From Mastigias papua (lineage: Eukaryota; Cnidaria; Scyphozoa; Rhizostomeae; Mastigiidae), in contig OZ025277.1 in assembly GCA_964019165.1 (NCBI GenBank), forward strand, positions 14,124,365-14,188,364: 64,000 nucleotides of DNA, read 5' to 3'. Both the position numbers and the translations under genes were made by a program. The stretch's first letter is position 1; each line of letters opens with the position of its first letter. Shown here piece after piece: positions 1 to 14,499 of the stretch. The notes under the pieces were generated by a model. The model was given only the letters and a program-made list of their open reading frames with translations, did not search any database and was not told where the DNA came from.

Positions 1-915
1 TGATTTTGATTGCAGATTGAAAAGTGATGAAAATGAGCAATTTTTGGCCAAAAAGTAAGGCTATAACCTTGGTAGTTTGTCCAAACAAATGACCAAAATT
101 GAAATTGATTGATTTTGATTGCAGATTGAAAAGTGATGAAAATGAGCGATTTTTGGCCAAAAAGTAAGGCTATAACCTTGGTATTTTGCCCAAAAATATA
201 ACCATAATTGACATTGATTGATTTTGATTGCAGATTGAAAAGTGATGAAAATGAGCGATTTTTGGCCAAAAAGTAAGGCTATACCCTTGGTACTTTGCCC
301 AAACAAATGACCAAAATTGAAATTGATTGATTTTGATTGCAGATTGAAAAGTGATGAAAATGAGCGATTTGTGGCCAAAAAGTAAGGCTATAACCTTGGT
401 ATTTTGCCCAAAAATGACCAAAATTGAAATTGATTGATTTTGAGTGCAGATTGAAAAGTGATGAAAATGAGCGATTTTTGGCCAAAAAGTAAGGCTATAA
501 CCTTGGTATTTTGCCCACCAAAATGACCAACATTGAAATTGATTGATTTTGATTGCAGATTGAAAAGTGATGAAAATGAGCGATTTTTGGCCAAAAACTA
601 AGGCTATAACCTTGGTATTTTGCCCAAAAATGACCAAAATTGAAATTGATTGATTTTGATTGCAGATTGAAAAGTGATGAAAATGAGCGATTTTTGGCCG
701 AAAAGTAAGGCTATAACCTTGGTAGTTTGCCCAAAAAAATGACCAAAATTGAAATTGATTGATTTTGATTGCAGATTGAAAAGTGATGAAAATGAGCGAT
801 TTTTGGCCAAAAAGTAAGGCTATAACCTTGGTATTTTGCCGAAAAATGACCAAAATTGAAATTGATTGATTTTGATTGCAGATTGAAAAGTGATGAAAAT
901 GAGCCATTTTTGGCC
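1..915. repeat. Divergent satellite subfamily at left end
   Basis: The first eight or so units differ from the main array. They read GAGCGATTTTTGG where later units read GAGCCATTTTTGG. They have GCCCAAAAATG, or longer linkers such as GCCCAAACAAATG, where later units have GCCGAAAAATG. Unit length varies between 107 and about 109 bp, and the copies differ more from each other. The switch to the CCA type occurs at about 900. This looks like an older or less homogenised subfamily next to a younger expanded one. Confidence 0.85.
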
Positions 916-3900
916 AAAAAGTAAGGCTATAACCTTGGTATTTTGCCGATAAATGACCAGAATTGAAATTGATTGATTTTGATTGCAGATTGAAAAGTGA
1001 TGAAAATGAGCCATTTTTGGCCAAAAAGTAAGGCTATAACCTTGGTATTTTGCCGAAAAATGACAAAAATTGAAATTGATTGATTTTGATTGCAGATTGA
1101 AAAGTGATGAAAATGAGCCATTTTTGGCCAAAAACTAAGGCTATAACCTTGGTATTTTGCCGATAAATGACCAAAATTGAAATTGATTGATTTTGATTGC
1201 AGATTGAAAAGTGATGAAAATGAGCCATTTTTGGCCAAAAAGGAAGGCTATAACCTTGGTATTTTGCCGAAAAATGACCAAAATTGAAATTGATTGATTT
1301 TGATTGCAGATTGAAAAGTGATGAAAATGAGCCATTTTTGGCCAAAAAGTAAGGCTATAACCTTGGTATTTTGCCGAAAAATGACCAAAATTGAAATTGA
1401 TTGATTTTGATTGCAGATTGAAAAGTGATGAAAATGAGCCATTTTTGGCCAAAAAGTAAGGCTATAACCTTGGTATTTTGCCGAAAAATGACCAAAATTG
1501 AAATTGATTGATTTTGATTGCAGATTGAAAAGTGATGAAAATGAGCCATTTTTGGCCAAAAAGTAAGGCTATAACCTTGGTATTTTGCCGAAAAATGACC
1601 AAAATTGAAATTGATTGATTTTGATTGCAGATTGAAAAGTGATGAAAATGAGCCATTTTTGGCCAAAAAGTAAGGCTATAACCTTGGTATTTTGCCGAAA
1701 AATGACCAAAATTGAAATTGATTGATTTTGATTGCAGATTGAAAAGTGATGAAAATGAGCCATTTTTGGCCAAAAAGTAAGGCTATAACCTTGGTATTTT
1801 GCCGAAAAATGACCAAAATTGAAATTGATTGATTTTGATTGCAGATTGAAAAGTGATGAAAATGAGCCATTTTTGGCCAAAAAGTAAGGCTATAACCTTG
1901 GTATTTTGCCGACAAATGACCAAAATTGAAATTGATTGATTTTGATTGCAGATTGAAAAGTGATGAAAATGAGCCATTTTTGGCCAAAAAGTAAGGCTAT
2001 AACCTTGGTATTTTGCCGACAAATGACCAAAATTGAAATTGATTGATTTTGATTGCAGATTGAGAAGTGATGAAAATGAGCCATTTTTGGCCAAAAAGTA
2101 AGGCTATAACCTTGGTATTTTGCCGAAAAATGACCAAAATTGAAATTGATTGATTTTGATTGCAGATTGAAAAGTGATGAAAATGAGCCATGTTTGGCCA
2201 AAACGTAAGGCTATAACCTTGGTATTTTGCCGAAAAATGACCAAAATTGAAATTGATTGATTTTGATTGCAGATTGAAAAGTGATGAAAATGAGCCATTT
2301 TTGGCCAAAAAGTAAGGCTATAACCTTGGTATTTTGCCGAAAAATGACCAAAATTGAAATTGATTGATTTTGATTGCAGATTGAAAAGTGATGAAAATGA
2401 GCCATTTTTGGCCAAAAAGTAAGGCTATAACCTTGGTATTTTGCCGACAAATGACCAAAATTGAAATTGATTGATTTTGATTGCAGATTGAAAAGTGATG
2501 AAAATGAGCCATTTTTGGCCAAAAAGTAAGGCTATAACCTTGGTATTTTGCCGAAAAATGACCAAACTTGAAATTGATTGATTTTGATTGCAGATTGAAA
2601 AGTGATGAAAATGAGCCATTTTTGGCCAAAAAGTAAGGCTATAACCTTGGTATTTTGCCGAAAAATGACCAAAATTGAAATTGATTGATTTTGATTGCAG
2701 ATTGAAAAGTGATGAAAATGAGCCATTTTTGGCCAAAAAGTAAGGCTATAACCTTGGTATTTTGCCAATAAATGACCAAAATTGAAATTGATTGATTTTG
2801 ATTGCAGATTGAAAAGTGATGAAAATGAGCCATTTTTGGCCAAAAAGTAAGGCTATAACCTTGGTATTTTGCCGATAAATGACCAAAATTGAAATTGATT
2901 GATTTTGATTGCAGATTGAAAAGTGATGAAAATGAGCCATTTTTGGCCAAAAAGTAAGGCTATAACCTTGGTATTTTGCCGAAAAATGACCAAAATTGAA
3001 ATTGATTGATTTTGATTGCAGATTGAAAAGTGATGAAAATGAGCCATTTTTGGCCAAAAAGTAAGGCTATAACCTTGGTATTTTGCCGAAAAATGACCAA
3101 AATTGAAATTGATTGATTTTGATTGCAGATTGAAAAGTGATGAAAATGAGCCATTTTTGGCCAAAAAGTAAGGCTATAACCTTGGTATTTTGCCGACAAA
3201 TGACCAAAATTGAAATTGATTGATTTTGATTGCAGATTGAAAAGTGATGAAAATGAGCCATTTTTGGCCAAAAAGTAAGGCTATAACCTTGGTATTTTGC
3301 CGAAAAATGACCAAAATTGAAATTGATTGATTTTGATTGCAGATTGAAAAGTGATGAAAATGAGCCATGTTTGGCCAAAACGTAAGGCTATAACCTTGGT
3401 ATTTTGCCCAAAAATGACCAAAATTGAAATTGATTGATTTTGATTGCAGATTGAAAAGTGATGAAAATGAGCCATTTTTGGCCAAAAAGTAAGGCTATAA
3501 CCTTGGTATTTTGCCGAAAAATGACCAAAATTGAAATTGATTGATTTTGATTGCAGATTGAAAAGTGATGAAAATGAGCCATTTTTGGCCAAAAAGTAAG
3601 GCTATAACCTTGGTATTTTGCCGACAAATGACCAAAATTGAAATTGATTGATTTTGATTGCAGATTGAAAAGTGATGAAAATGAGCCATTTTGGCCAAAA
3701 AGTAAGGCTATAACCTTGGTATTTTGCCGAAAAATGACCAACATTGAAATTGATTGATTTTGATTGCAGATTGAAAAGTGATGAAAATGAGCCATTTTTG
3801 GCCAAAAAGTAAGGCTATAACCTTGGTATTTTGCCGAAAAATGACCAAAATTGAAATTGATTGATTTTGATTGCAGATTGAAAAGTGATGAAAATGAGCC

Positions 3901-6900
3901 ATTTTTGGCCAAAAAGTAAGGCTATAACCTTGGTATTTTGCCGAAAAATGACCAAAATTGAAATTGATTGATTTTGATTGCAGATTGAAAAGTGATGAAA
4001 ATGAGCCATTTTTGGCCAAAAAGTAAGGCTATAACCTTGGTATTTTGCCGATAAATGACCAAAATTGAAATTGATTGATTTTGATTGCAGATTGAAAAGT
4101 GATGAAAATGAGCCATTTTTGGCCAAAAAGTAAGGCTATAACCTTGGTATTCTGCCGAAAAATGACCAAAATTGAAATTGATTGATTTTGATTGCAGATT
4201 GAACAGTGATGAAAATGAGCCAATTTTGGCCAAAAAGTAAGGCTATAACCTTGGTATTTTGCCGAAAAATGACCAACATTGAAATTGATTGATTTTGATT
4301 GCAGATTGAAAAGTGATGAAAATGAGCCATTTTTGGCCAAAAAGTAAGGCTATAACCTTGGTATTTTGCCGAAAAATGACCAAAATTGAAATTGATTGAT
4401 TTTGATTGCAGATTGAAAAGTGATGAAAATGAGCCATTTTTGGCCAAAAAGTAAGGCTATAACCTTGGTATTTTGCCGATAAATGACCAAAATTGAAATT
4501 GATTGATTTTGATTGCAGATTGAAAAGTGATGAAAATGAGCCATTTTTGGCCAAAAAGTAAGGCTATAACCTTGGTATTTTGCCGAAAAATGACCAAAAT
4601 TGAAATTGATTGATTTTGATTGCAGATTGAAAAGTGATGAAAATGAGCCATTTTTGGCCAAAAAGTAAGGCTATAACCTTGGTATTTTGCCGAAAAATGA
4701 CCAACATTGAAATTGATTGATTTTGATTGCAGATTGAAAAGTGATGAAAATGAGCCATTTTTGGCCAAAAAGGAAGGCTATAACCTTGGTATTTTGCCGA
4801 AAAATGACCAAAATTGAAATTGATTGATTTTGATTGCAGATTGAAAAGTGATGAAAATGAGCCATTTTTGGCCAAAAAGTAAGGCTATAACCTTGGTATT
4901 TTGCCGAAAAATGACCAAAATTGAAATTGATTGATTTTGATTGCAGATTGAAAAGTGATGAAAATGAGCCATTTTTGGCCAAAAAGTAAGGCTATAACCT
5001 TGGTATTTTGCCGAAAAATGACCAAAATTGAAATTGATTGATTTTGATTGCAGATTGAAAAGTGATGAAAATGAGCCATGTTTGGCCAAAACGTAAGGCT
5101 ATAACCTTGGTATTTTGCCCAAAAATGACCAAAATTGAAATTGATTGATTTTGATTGCAGATTGAAAAGTGATGAAAATGAGCCATTTTTGGCCAAAAAG
5201 TAAGGCTATAACCTTGGTATTTTGCCGAAAAATGACCAAAATTGAAATTGATTGATTTTGATTGCAGATTGAAAAGTGATGAAAATGAGCCATTTTTGGC
5301 CAAAAAGTAAGGCTATAACCTTGGTATTTTGCCGAAAAATGACCAAAATTGAAATTGATTGATTTTGATTGCAGATTGAAAAGTGATGAAAATGAGCCAT
5401 TTTTGGCCAAAAAGTAAGGCTATAACCTTGGTATTTTGCCGAAAAATGACCAAAATTGAAATTGATTGATTTTGATTGCAGATTGAAAAGTGATGAAAAT
5501 GAGCCATTTTTGGCCAAAAAGTAAGGCTATAACCTTGGTATTTTGCCGAAAAATGACCAACATTGAAATTGATTGATTTTGATTGCAGATTGAAAAGTGA
5601 TGAAAATGAGCCATTTTTGGCCAAAAAGTAAGGCTATAACCTTGGTATTTTGCCGAAAAATGACCAAAATTGAAATTGATTGATTTTGATTGCAGATTGA
5701 AAAGTGATGAAAATGAGCCATTTTTGGCCAAAAAGTAAGGCTATAACCTTGGTATTTTGCCGAAAAATGACCAAAATTGAAATTGATTGATTTTGATTGC
5801 AGATTGAAAAGTGATGAAAATGAGCCATTTTTGGCCAAAAAGTAAGGCTATAACCTTGGTATTTTGCCGAAAAATGACCAAAATTGAAATTGATTGATTT
5901 TGATTGCAGATTGAAAAGTGATGAAAATGAGCCATTTTTGGCCAAAAAGTAAGGCTATAACCTTGGTATTTTGCCGAAAAATGACCAAAATTGAAATTGA
6001 TTGATTTTGATTGCAGATTGAAAAGTGATGAAAATGAGCCATTTTTGGCCAAAAAGTAAGGCTATAACCTTGGTATTTTGCCGAAAAATGACCAAAATTG
6101 AAATTGATTGATTTTGATTGCAGATTGAAAAGTGATGAAAATGAGCCATTTTTGGCCAAAAAGTAAGGCTATAACCTTGGTATTTTGCCGAAAAATGACC
6201 AAAATTGAAATTGATTGATTTTGATTGCAGATTGAAAAGTGATGAAAATGAGCCATTTTTGGCCAAAAAGTAAGGCTATAACCTTGGTATTTTGCCGAAA
6301 AATGACCAACATTGAAATTGATTGATTTTGATTGCAGATTGAAAAGTGATGAAAATGAGCCATTTTTGGCCGAAAAGTAAGGCTATAACCTTGGTATTTT
6401 GCCGAAAAATGACCAACATTGAAATTGATTGATTTTGATTGCAGATTGAAAAGTGATGAAAATGAGCCATTTTTGGCCAAAAAGTAAGGCTATAACCTTG
6501 GTATTTTGCCGACAAATGACCAAAATTGAAATTGATTGATTTTGATTGCAGATTGAAAAGTGATGAAAATGAGCCATTTTTGCCAAAAAGTAAGGCTATA
6601 ACCTTGGTATTTTGCCGACAAATGACCAAAATTGAAATTGATTGATTTTGATTGCAGATTGAAAAGTGATGAAAATGAGCCATTTTTGGCCAAAAAGTAA
6701 GGCTATAACCTTGGTATTTTGCCGAAAAATGACCAAAATTGAAATTGATTGATTTTGATTGCAGATTGAAAAGTGATGAAAATGAGCCATTTTTGGCCAA
6801 AAAGTAAGGCTATAACCTTGGTATTTTGCCGACAAATGACCAAAATTGAAATTGATTGATTTTGATTGCAGATTGAAAAGTGATGAAAATGAGCCATTTT

Positions 6901-9900
6901 TGGCCAAAAAGTAAGGCTATAACCTTGGTATTTTGCCGAAAAATGACCAAAATTGAAATTGATTGATTTTGATTGCAGATTGAAAAGTGATGAAAATGAG
7001 CCATGTTTGGCCAAAAAGTAAGGCTATAACCTTGGTATTTTGCCGAAAAATGACCAAAATTGAAATTGATTGATTTTGATTGCAGATTGAAAAGTGATGA
7101 AAATGAGCCATTTTTGGCCAAAAAGTAAGGCTATAACCTTGGTATTTTGCCGACAAATGACCAAAATTGAAATTGATTGATTTTGATTGCAGATTGAAAA
7201 GTGATGACAATGAGCCATTTTTGGCCAAAAAGTAAGGCTATAACCTTGGTATTTTGCCGATAAATGACCAAAATTGAAATTGATTGATTTTGATTGCAGA
7301 TTAAAAAGTGATGAAAATGAGCCATTTTTGGCCAAAAAGTAAGGCTATAACCTTGGTATTTTGCCGAAAAATGACCAAAATTGAAATTGATTGATTTTGA
7401 TTGCAGATTGAAAAGTGATGAAAATGAGCCATTTTTGGCCAAAAAGTAAGGCTATAACCTTGGTATTTTGCCGAAAAATGACCAACATTGAAATTGATTG
7501 ATTTTGATTGCAGATTGAAAAGTGATGAAAATGAGCCATTTTTGGCCAAAAAGGAAGGCTATAACCTTGGTATTTTGCCGAAAAATGACCAACATTGAAA
7601 TTGATTGATTTTGATTGCAGATTGAAAAGTGATGAAAATGAGCCATTTTTGGCCAAAAAGTAAGGCTATAACCTTGGTATTTTGCCGAACAATGACCAAA
7701 ATTGAAATTGATTGATTTTGATTGCAGATTGAAAAGTGATGAAAATGAGCCATTTTTGGCCAAAAAGTAAGGCTATAACCTTGGTATTTTGCCGAAAAAT
7801 GACCAAAATTGAAATTGATTGATTTTGATTGCAGATTGAAAAGTGATGAAAATGAGCCATGTTTGGCCAAAACGTAAGGCTATAACCTTGGTATTTTGCC
7901 GAAAAATGACCAAAATTGAAATTGATTGATTTTGATTGCAGATTGAAAAGTGATGAAAATGAGCCATTTTTGGCCAAAAAGTAAGGCTATAACCTTGGTA
8001 TTTTGCCGAAAAATGACCAAAATTGAAATTGATTGATTTTGATTGCAGATTGAAAAGTGATGAAAATGAGCCATTTTTGGCCAAAAAGTAAGGCTATAAC
8101 CTTGGTATTTTGCCGAAAAATGACCAAAATTGAAATTGATTGATTTTGATTGCAGATTGAAAAGTGATGAAAATGAGCCATTTTTGGCCAAAAAGTAAGG
8201 CTATAACCTTGGTATTTTGCCGAAAAATGACCAAAATTGAAATTGATTGATTTTGATTGCAGATTGAAAAGTGATGAAAATGAGCCATTTTTGGCCAAAA
8301 AGTAAGGCTATAACCTTGGTATTTTGCCGAAAAATGACCAAAATTGAAATTGATTGATTTTGATTGCAGATTGAAAAGTGATGAAAATGAGCCATTTTTG
8401 GCCAAAAAGTAAGGCTATAACCTTGGTATTTTGCCGAAAAATGACCAAAATTGAAATTGATTGATTTTGATTGCAGATTGAAAAGTGATGAAAATGAGCC
8501 ATTTTTGGCCAAAAAGTAAGGCTATAACCTTGGTATTTTGCCGAAAAATGACCAAAATTGAAATTGATTGATTTTGATTGCAGATTGAAAAGTGATGAAA
8601 ATGAGCCATTTTTGGCCAAAAAGTAAGGCTATAACCTTGGTATTTTGCCGAAAAATGACCAAAATTGAAATTGATTGATTTTGATTGCAGATTGAAAAGT
8701 GATGAAAATGAGCCATTTTTGGCCAAAAAGTAAGGCTATAACCTTGGTATTTTGCCGAAAAATGACCAAAATTGAAATTGATTGATTTTGATTGCAGATT
8801 GAAAAGTGATGAAAATGAGCCATTTTTGGCCAAAAAGTAAGGCTATAACCTTGGTATTTTGCCGAAAAATGACCAAAATTGAAATTGATTGATTTTGATT
8901 GCAGATTGAAAAGTGATGAAAATGAGCCATTTTTGGCCAAAAAGTAAGGCTATAACCTTGGTATTTTGCCGACAAATGACCAAAATTGAAATTGATTGAT
9001 TTTGATTGCAGATTGAAAAGTGATGAAAATGAGCCATTTTTGGCCAAAAAGTAAGGCTATAACCTTGGTATTTTGCCGAAAAATGACCAAAATTGAAATT
9101 GATTGATTTTGATTGCAGATTGAAAAGTGATGAAAATGAGCCATTTTTGGCCAAAAAGTAAGGCTATAACCTTGGTATTTTGCCGACAAAATGACCAAAA
9201 TTGAAATTGATTGATTTTGATTGCAGATTGAAAAGTGATGAAAATGAGCCATTTTTGGCCAAAAAGTAAGGCTATAACCTTGGTATTTTGCCGACAAATG
9301 ACCAAAATTGAAATTGATTGATTTTGATTGCAGATTGAAAAGTGATGAAAATGAGCCATTTTTGGCCAAAAAGTAAGGCTATAACCTTGGTATTTTGCCG
9401 AAAAATGACCAAAATTGAAATTGATTGATTTTGATTGCAGATTGAAAAGTGATGAAAATGAGCCATTTTTGGCCAAAAAGTAAGGCTATAACCTTGGTAT
9501 TTTGCCGAAAAATGACCAAAATTGAAATTGATTGATTTTGATTGCAGATTGAAAAGTGATGAAAATGAGCCATTTTTGGCCAAAAAGTAAGGCTATAACC
9601 TTGGTATTTTGCCGACAAATGACCAAAATTGAAATTGATTGATTTTGATTGCAGATTGAAAAGTGATGAAAATGAGCCATTTTTGGCCAAAAAGTAAGGC
9701 TATAACCTTGGTATTTTGCCGAAAAATGACCAAAATTGAAATTGATTGATTTTGATTGCAGATTGAAAAGTGATGAAAATGAGCCATTTTTGGCCAAAAA
9801 GTAAGGCTATAACCTTGGTATTTTGCCGAAAAATGACCAAAATTGAAATTGATTGATTTTGATTGCAGATTGAAAAGTGATGAAAATGAGCCATTTTTGG

Positions 9901-10959
9901 CCAAAAAGTAAGGCTATAACCTTGGTATTTTGCCGAAAAATGACCAAAATTGAAATTGATTGATTTTGATTGCAGATTGAAAAGTGATGAAAATGAGCCA
10001 TTTTTGGCCAAAAAGTAAGGCTATAACCTTGGTATTTTGCCGATAAATGACCAAAATTGAAATTGATTGATTTTGATTGCAGATTGAAAAGTGATGAAAA
10101 TGAGCCATTTTTGGCCAAAAAGTAAGGCTATAACCTTGGTATTTTGCCGAAAAATGACCAAAATTGAAATTGATTGATTTTGATTGCAGATTGAAAAGTG
10201 ATGAAAATGAGCCATTTTTGGCCAAAAAGTAAGGCTATAACCTTGGTATTTTGCCGAAAAATGACCAAAATTGAAATTGATTGATTTTGATTGCAGATTG
10301 AAAAGTGATGAAAATGAGCCATTTTTGGCCAAAAAGTAAGGCTATAACCTTGGTATTTTGCCGATAAATGACCAAAATTGAAATTGATTGATTTTGATTG
10401 CAGATTGAAAAGTGATGAAAATGAGCCATTTTTGGCCAAAAAGTAAGGCTATAACCTTGGTATTTTGCCGAAAAATGACCAAAATTGAAATTGATTGATT
10501 TTGATTGCAGATTGAAAAGTGATGAAAATGAGCCATTTTTGGCCAAAAAGTAAGGCTATAACCTTGGTATTTTGCCGATAAATGACCAAAATTGAGATTG
10601 ATTGATTTTGATTGCAGATTGAAAAGTGATGAAAATGAGCCATGTTTGGCCAAAAAGTAAGGCTATAACCTTGGTATTTTGCCGATAAATGACCAAAATT
10701 GAAATTGATTGATTTTGATTGCAGATTGAAAAGTGATGAAAATGAGCCATTTTTGGCCAAAAAGTAAGACTATAACCTTGGTATTTTGCCGAAAAATGAC
10801 CAAAATTGAAATTGATTGATTTTGATTGCAGATTGAAAAGTGATGAAAATGAGCCATTTTTGGCCAAAAAGTAAGGCTATAACCTTGGTATTTTGCCGAT
10901 AAATGACCAAAATTGAAATTGATTGATTTTGATTGCAGATTGAAAAGTGATGAAAATGA

Positions 10960-11616
10960 GCCATATCTTCTCTAGTTTGGCCAAAAAGTAAGGCTATAAC
11001 CTTGGTATTTGCCGATAAATGACCAAAATTGAAATTGATTGATTTTGATTGCAGATTGAAAAGTGATGAAAATGAGCCATTTTGGCCAAAAAGTAAGGCT
11101 ATAACCTTGGTATTTTGCCGAAAAATGACCAAAATTGAAATTGATTGATTTTGATTGCAGATTGAAAAGTGATGAAAATGAGCCATTTTTGGCCAAAAAG
11201 TAAGGCTATAACCTTGGTATTTTGCCGATAAATGACCAAAATTGAAGATTGATTGATTTTGATTGCAGATTGAAAAGTGATGAAAATGAGCCATGTTTGG
11301 CCAAAAAGTAAGGCTATAACCTTGGTATTTTGCCGATAAATGACCAAAATTGAAATTGATTGATTTTGATTGCAGATTGAAAAGTGATGAAAATGAGCCA
11401 TTTTTGGCCAAAAAAGTAAGAATATAACCTTGGTATTTTGCCGAAAAATGACCAAAATTGAAATTGATTGATTTTGATTGCAGATGAAAAGTGATGAAAA
11501 TGAGCCATTTTTGGCCAAAAAGTAAGGCTATACCCTTGGTATTTTGCCGATAAATGACCACAAAATTGAAATTGATTGATTTTGATTGCAGATTGAAAAG
11601 TGATGAGAAATGAGCC
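10960..11616. repeat. Error-rich satellite units at contig edge
   Basis: The units just left of the N gap carry an unusual cluster of indels and substitutions: a 7-8-bp insertion near 10,965 (ATATCTTCTCTAG in place of ATTTTTGG), a lost T near 11,009, a lost base near 11,081, an extra base near 11,247, AAAAAAGTAAGAATA near 11,412, a lost T near 11,485 and ACCACAAAATTG near 11,558. Elsewhere in the array indels are rare. The pattern fits unpolished read sequence at a contig end better than true biological divergence. Confidence 0.7.
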
Positions 11617-11816
11617 NNNNNNNNNNNNNNNNNNNNNNNNNNNNNNNNNNNNNNNNNNNNNNNNNNNNNNNNNNNNNNNNNNNNNNNNNNNNNNNNNNNN
11701 NNNNNNNNNNNNNNNNNNNNNNNNNNNNNNNNNNNNNNNNNNNNNNNNNNNNNNNNNNNNNNNNNNNNNNNNNNNNNNNNNNNNNNNNNNNNNNNNNNNN
11801 NNNNNNNNNNNNNNNN
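11617..11816. other. 200-N scaffold gap inside satellite
   Basis: There are exactly 200 Ns with satellite on both sides. A round-number gap is normally a placeholder of unknown true size, so the real length of the array cannot be read from this window. Confidence 0.97.
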
Positions 11817-13627
11817 CGAAAAATGACCAAAATTGAAATTGATTGATTTTGATTGCAGATTGAAAAGTGATGAAAATGAGCCATTTTTGGCCAAAAAGTA
11901 AGGCTATAACCTTGGTATTTTGCCGAAAAATGACCAAAATTGAAATTGATTGATTTTGATTGCAGATTGAAAAGTGATGAAAATGAGCCATTTTTGGCCA
12001 AAAAGTAAGGCTATAACCTTGGTATTTTGCCGAAAAATGACCAAAATTGAAATTGATTGATTTTGATTGCAGATTGAAAAGTGATGAAAATGAGCCATTT
12101 TTGGCCAAAAAGTAAGGCTATAACCTTGGTATTTTGCCGAAAAATGACCAAAATTGAAATTGATTGATTTTGATTGCAGATTGAAAAGTGATGAAAATGA
12201 GCCATTTTTGGCCAAAAAGTAAGGCTATAACCTTGGTATTTTGCCGAAAAATGACCAAAATTGAAATTGATTGATTTTGATTGCAGATTGAAAAGTGATG
12301 AAAATGAGCCATTTTTGGCCAAAAAGTAAGGCTATAACCTTGGTATTTTGCCGACAAATGACCAAAATTGAAATTGATTGATTTTGATTGCAGATTGAAA
12401 AGTGATGAAAATGAGCCATTTTTGGCCAAAAAGTAAGGCTATAACCTTGGTATTTTGCCGACAAATGACCAAAATTGAAATTGATTGATTTTGATTGCAG
12501 ATTGAGAAGTGATGAAAATGAGCCATTTTTGGCCAAAAAGTAAGGCTATAACCTTGGTATTTTGCCGAAAAATGACCAAAATTGAAATTGATTGATTTTG
12601 ATTGCAGATTGAAAAGTGATGAAAATGAGCCATGTTTGGCCAAAACGTAAGGCTATAACCTTGGTATTTTGCCGAAAAATGACCAAAATTGAAATTGATT
12701 GATTTTGATTGCAGATTGAAAAGTGATGAAAATGAGCCATTTTTGGCCAAAAAGTAAGGCTATAACCTTGGTATTTTGCCGAAAAATGACCAAAATTGAA
12801 ATTGATTGATTTTGATTGCAGATTGAAAAGTGATGAAAATGAGCCATTTTTGGCCAAAAAGTAAGGCTATAACCTTGGTATTTTGCCGACAAATGACCAA
12901 AATTGAAATTGATTGATTTTGATTGCAGATTGAAAAGTGATGAAAATGAGCCATTTTTGGCCAAAAAGTAAGGCTATAACCTTGGTATTTTGCCGAAAAA
13001 TGACCAAACTTGAAATTGATTGATTTTGATTGCAGATTGAAAAGTGATGAAAATGAGCCATTTTTGGCCAAAAAGTAAGGCTATAACCTTGGTATTTTGC
13101 CGAAAAATGACCAAAATTGAAATTGATTGATTTTGATTGCAGATTGAAAAGTGATGAAAATGAGCCATTTTTGGCCAAAAAGTAAGGCTATAACCTTGGT
13201 ATTTTGCCAATAAATGACCAAAATTGAAATTGATTGATTTTGATTGCAGATTGAAAAGTGATGAAAATGAGCCATTTTTGGCCAAAAAGTAAGGCTATAA
13301 CCTTGGTATTTTGCCGATAAATGACCAAAATTGAAATTGATTGATTTTGATTGCAGATTGAAAAGTGATGAAAATGAGCCATTTTTGGCCAAAAAGTAAG
13401 GCTATAACCTTGGTATTTTGCCGAAAAATGACCAAAATTGAAATTGATTGATTTTGATTGCAGATTGAAAAGTGATGAAAATGAGCCATTTTTGGCCAAA
13501 AAGTAAGGCTATAACCTTGGTATTTTGCCGAAAAATGACCAAAATTGAAATTGATTGATTTTGATTGCAGATTGAAAAGTGATGAAAATGAGCCATTTTT
13601 GGCCAAAAAGTAAGGCTATAACCTTGG
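11817..13627. repeat. Satellite block duplicated from 1,375-3,185
   Basis: The units just right of the gap carry the same private variants, in the same order, as the units at about 1,375-3,185 (offset 10,442 bp). Examples are GATTGAGAAG at 2,061 and 12,503, GCCATGTTTGGCCAAAACG near 2,188 and 12,630, CCAAACTTG near 2,565 and 13,007, and TTGCCAATAAATG near 2,763 and 13,205. The match breaks at about 3,185/13,627. It is either a true long-range satellite duplication or redundancy in the assembly across the gap. Confidence 0.85.
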
Positions 13628-14499
13628 TATTTTGCCGAAAAATGACCAAAATTGAAATTGATTGATTTTGATTGCAGATTGAAAAGTGATGAAAATGAGC
13701 CATTTTTGGCCAAAAAGTAAGGCTATAACCTTGGTATTTTGCCGAAAAATGACCAAAATTGAAATTGATTGATTTTGATTGCAGATTGAAAAGTGATGAA
13801 AATGAGCCATTTTTGGCCAAAAAGTAAGGCTATAACCTTGGTATTTTGCCGAAAAATGACCAAAATTGAAATTGATTGATTTTGATTGCAGATTGAAAAG
13901 TGATGAAAATGAGCCATTTTTGGCCAAAAAGTAAGGCTATAACCTTGGTATTTTGCCGAAAAATGACCAAAATTGAAATTGATTGATTTTGATTGAAGAT
14001 TGAAAAGTGATGAAAATGAGCCATTTTTGGCCAAAAAGTAAGGCTATAACCTTGGTATTTTGCCGAAAAATGACCAAAATTGAAATTGATTGATTTTGAT
14101 TGCAGATTGAAAAGTGATGAAAATGAGCCATTTTTGGCCAAAAAGTAAGGCTATAACCTTGGTATTTTGCCGAAAAATGACCAAAATTGAAATTGATTGA
14201 TTTTGATTGCAGATTGAAAAGTGATGAAAATGAGCCATTTTTGGCCAAAAAGTAAGGCTATAACCTTGGTATTTTGCCGAAAAATGACCAAAATTGAAAT
14301 TGATTGATTTTGATTGCAGATTGAAAAGTGATGAAAATGAGCCATTTTTGGCCAAAAAGTAAGGCTATAACCTTGGTATTTTGCCGAAAAATGACCAAAA
14401 TTGAAATTGATTGATTTTGATTGCAGATTGAAAAGTGATGAAAATGAGCCATTTTTGGCCAAAAAGTAAGGCTATAACCTTGGTATTTTGCCGAAAAAA

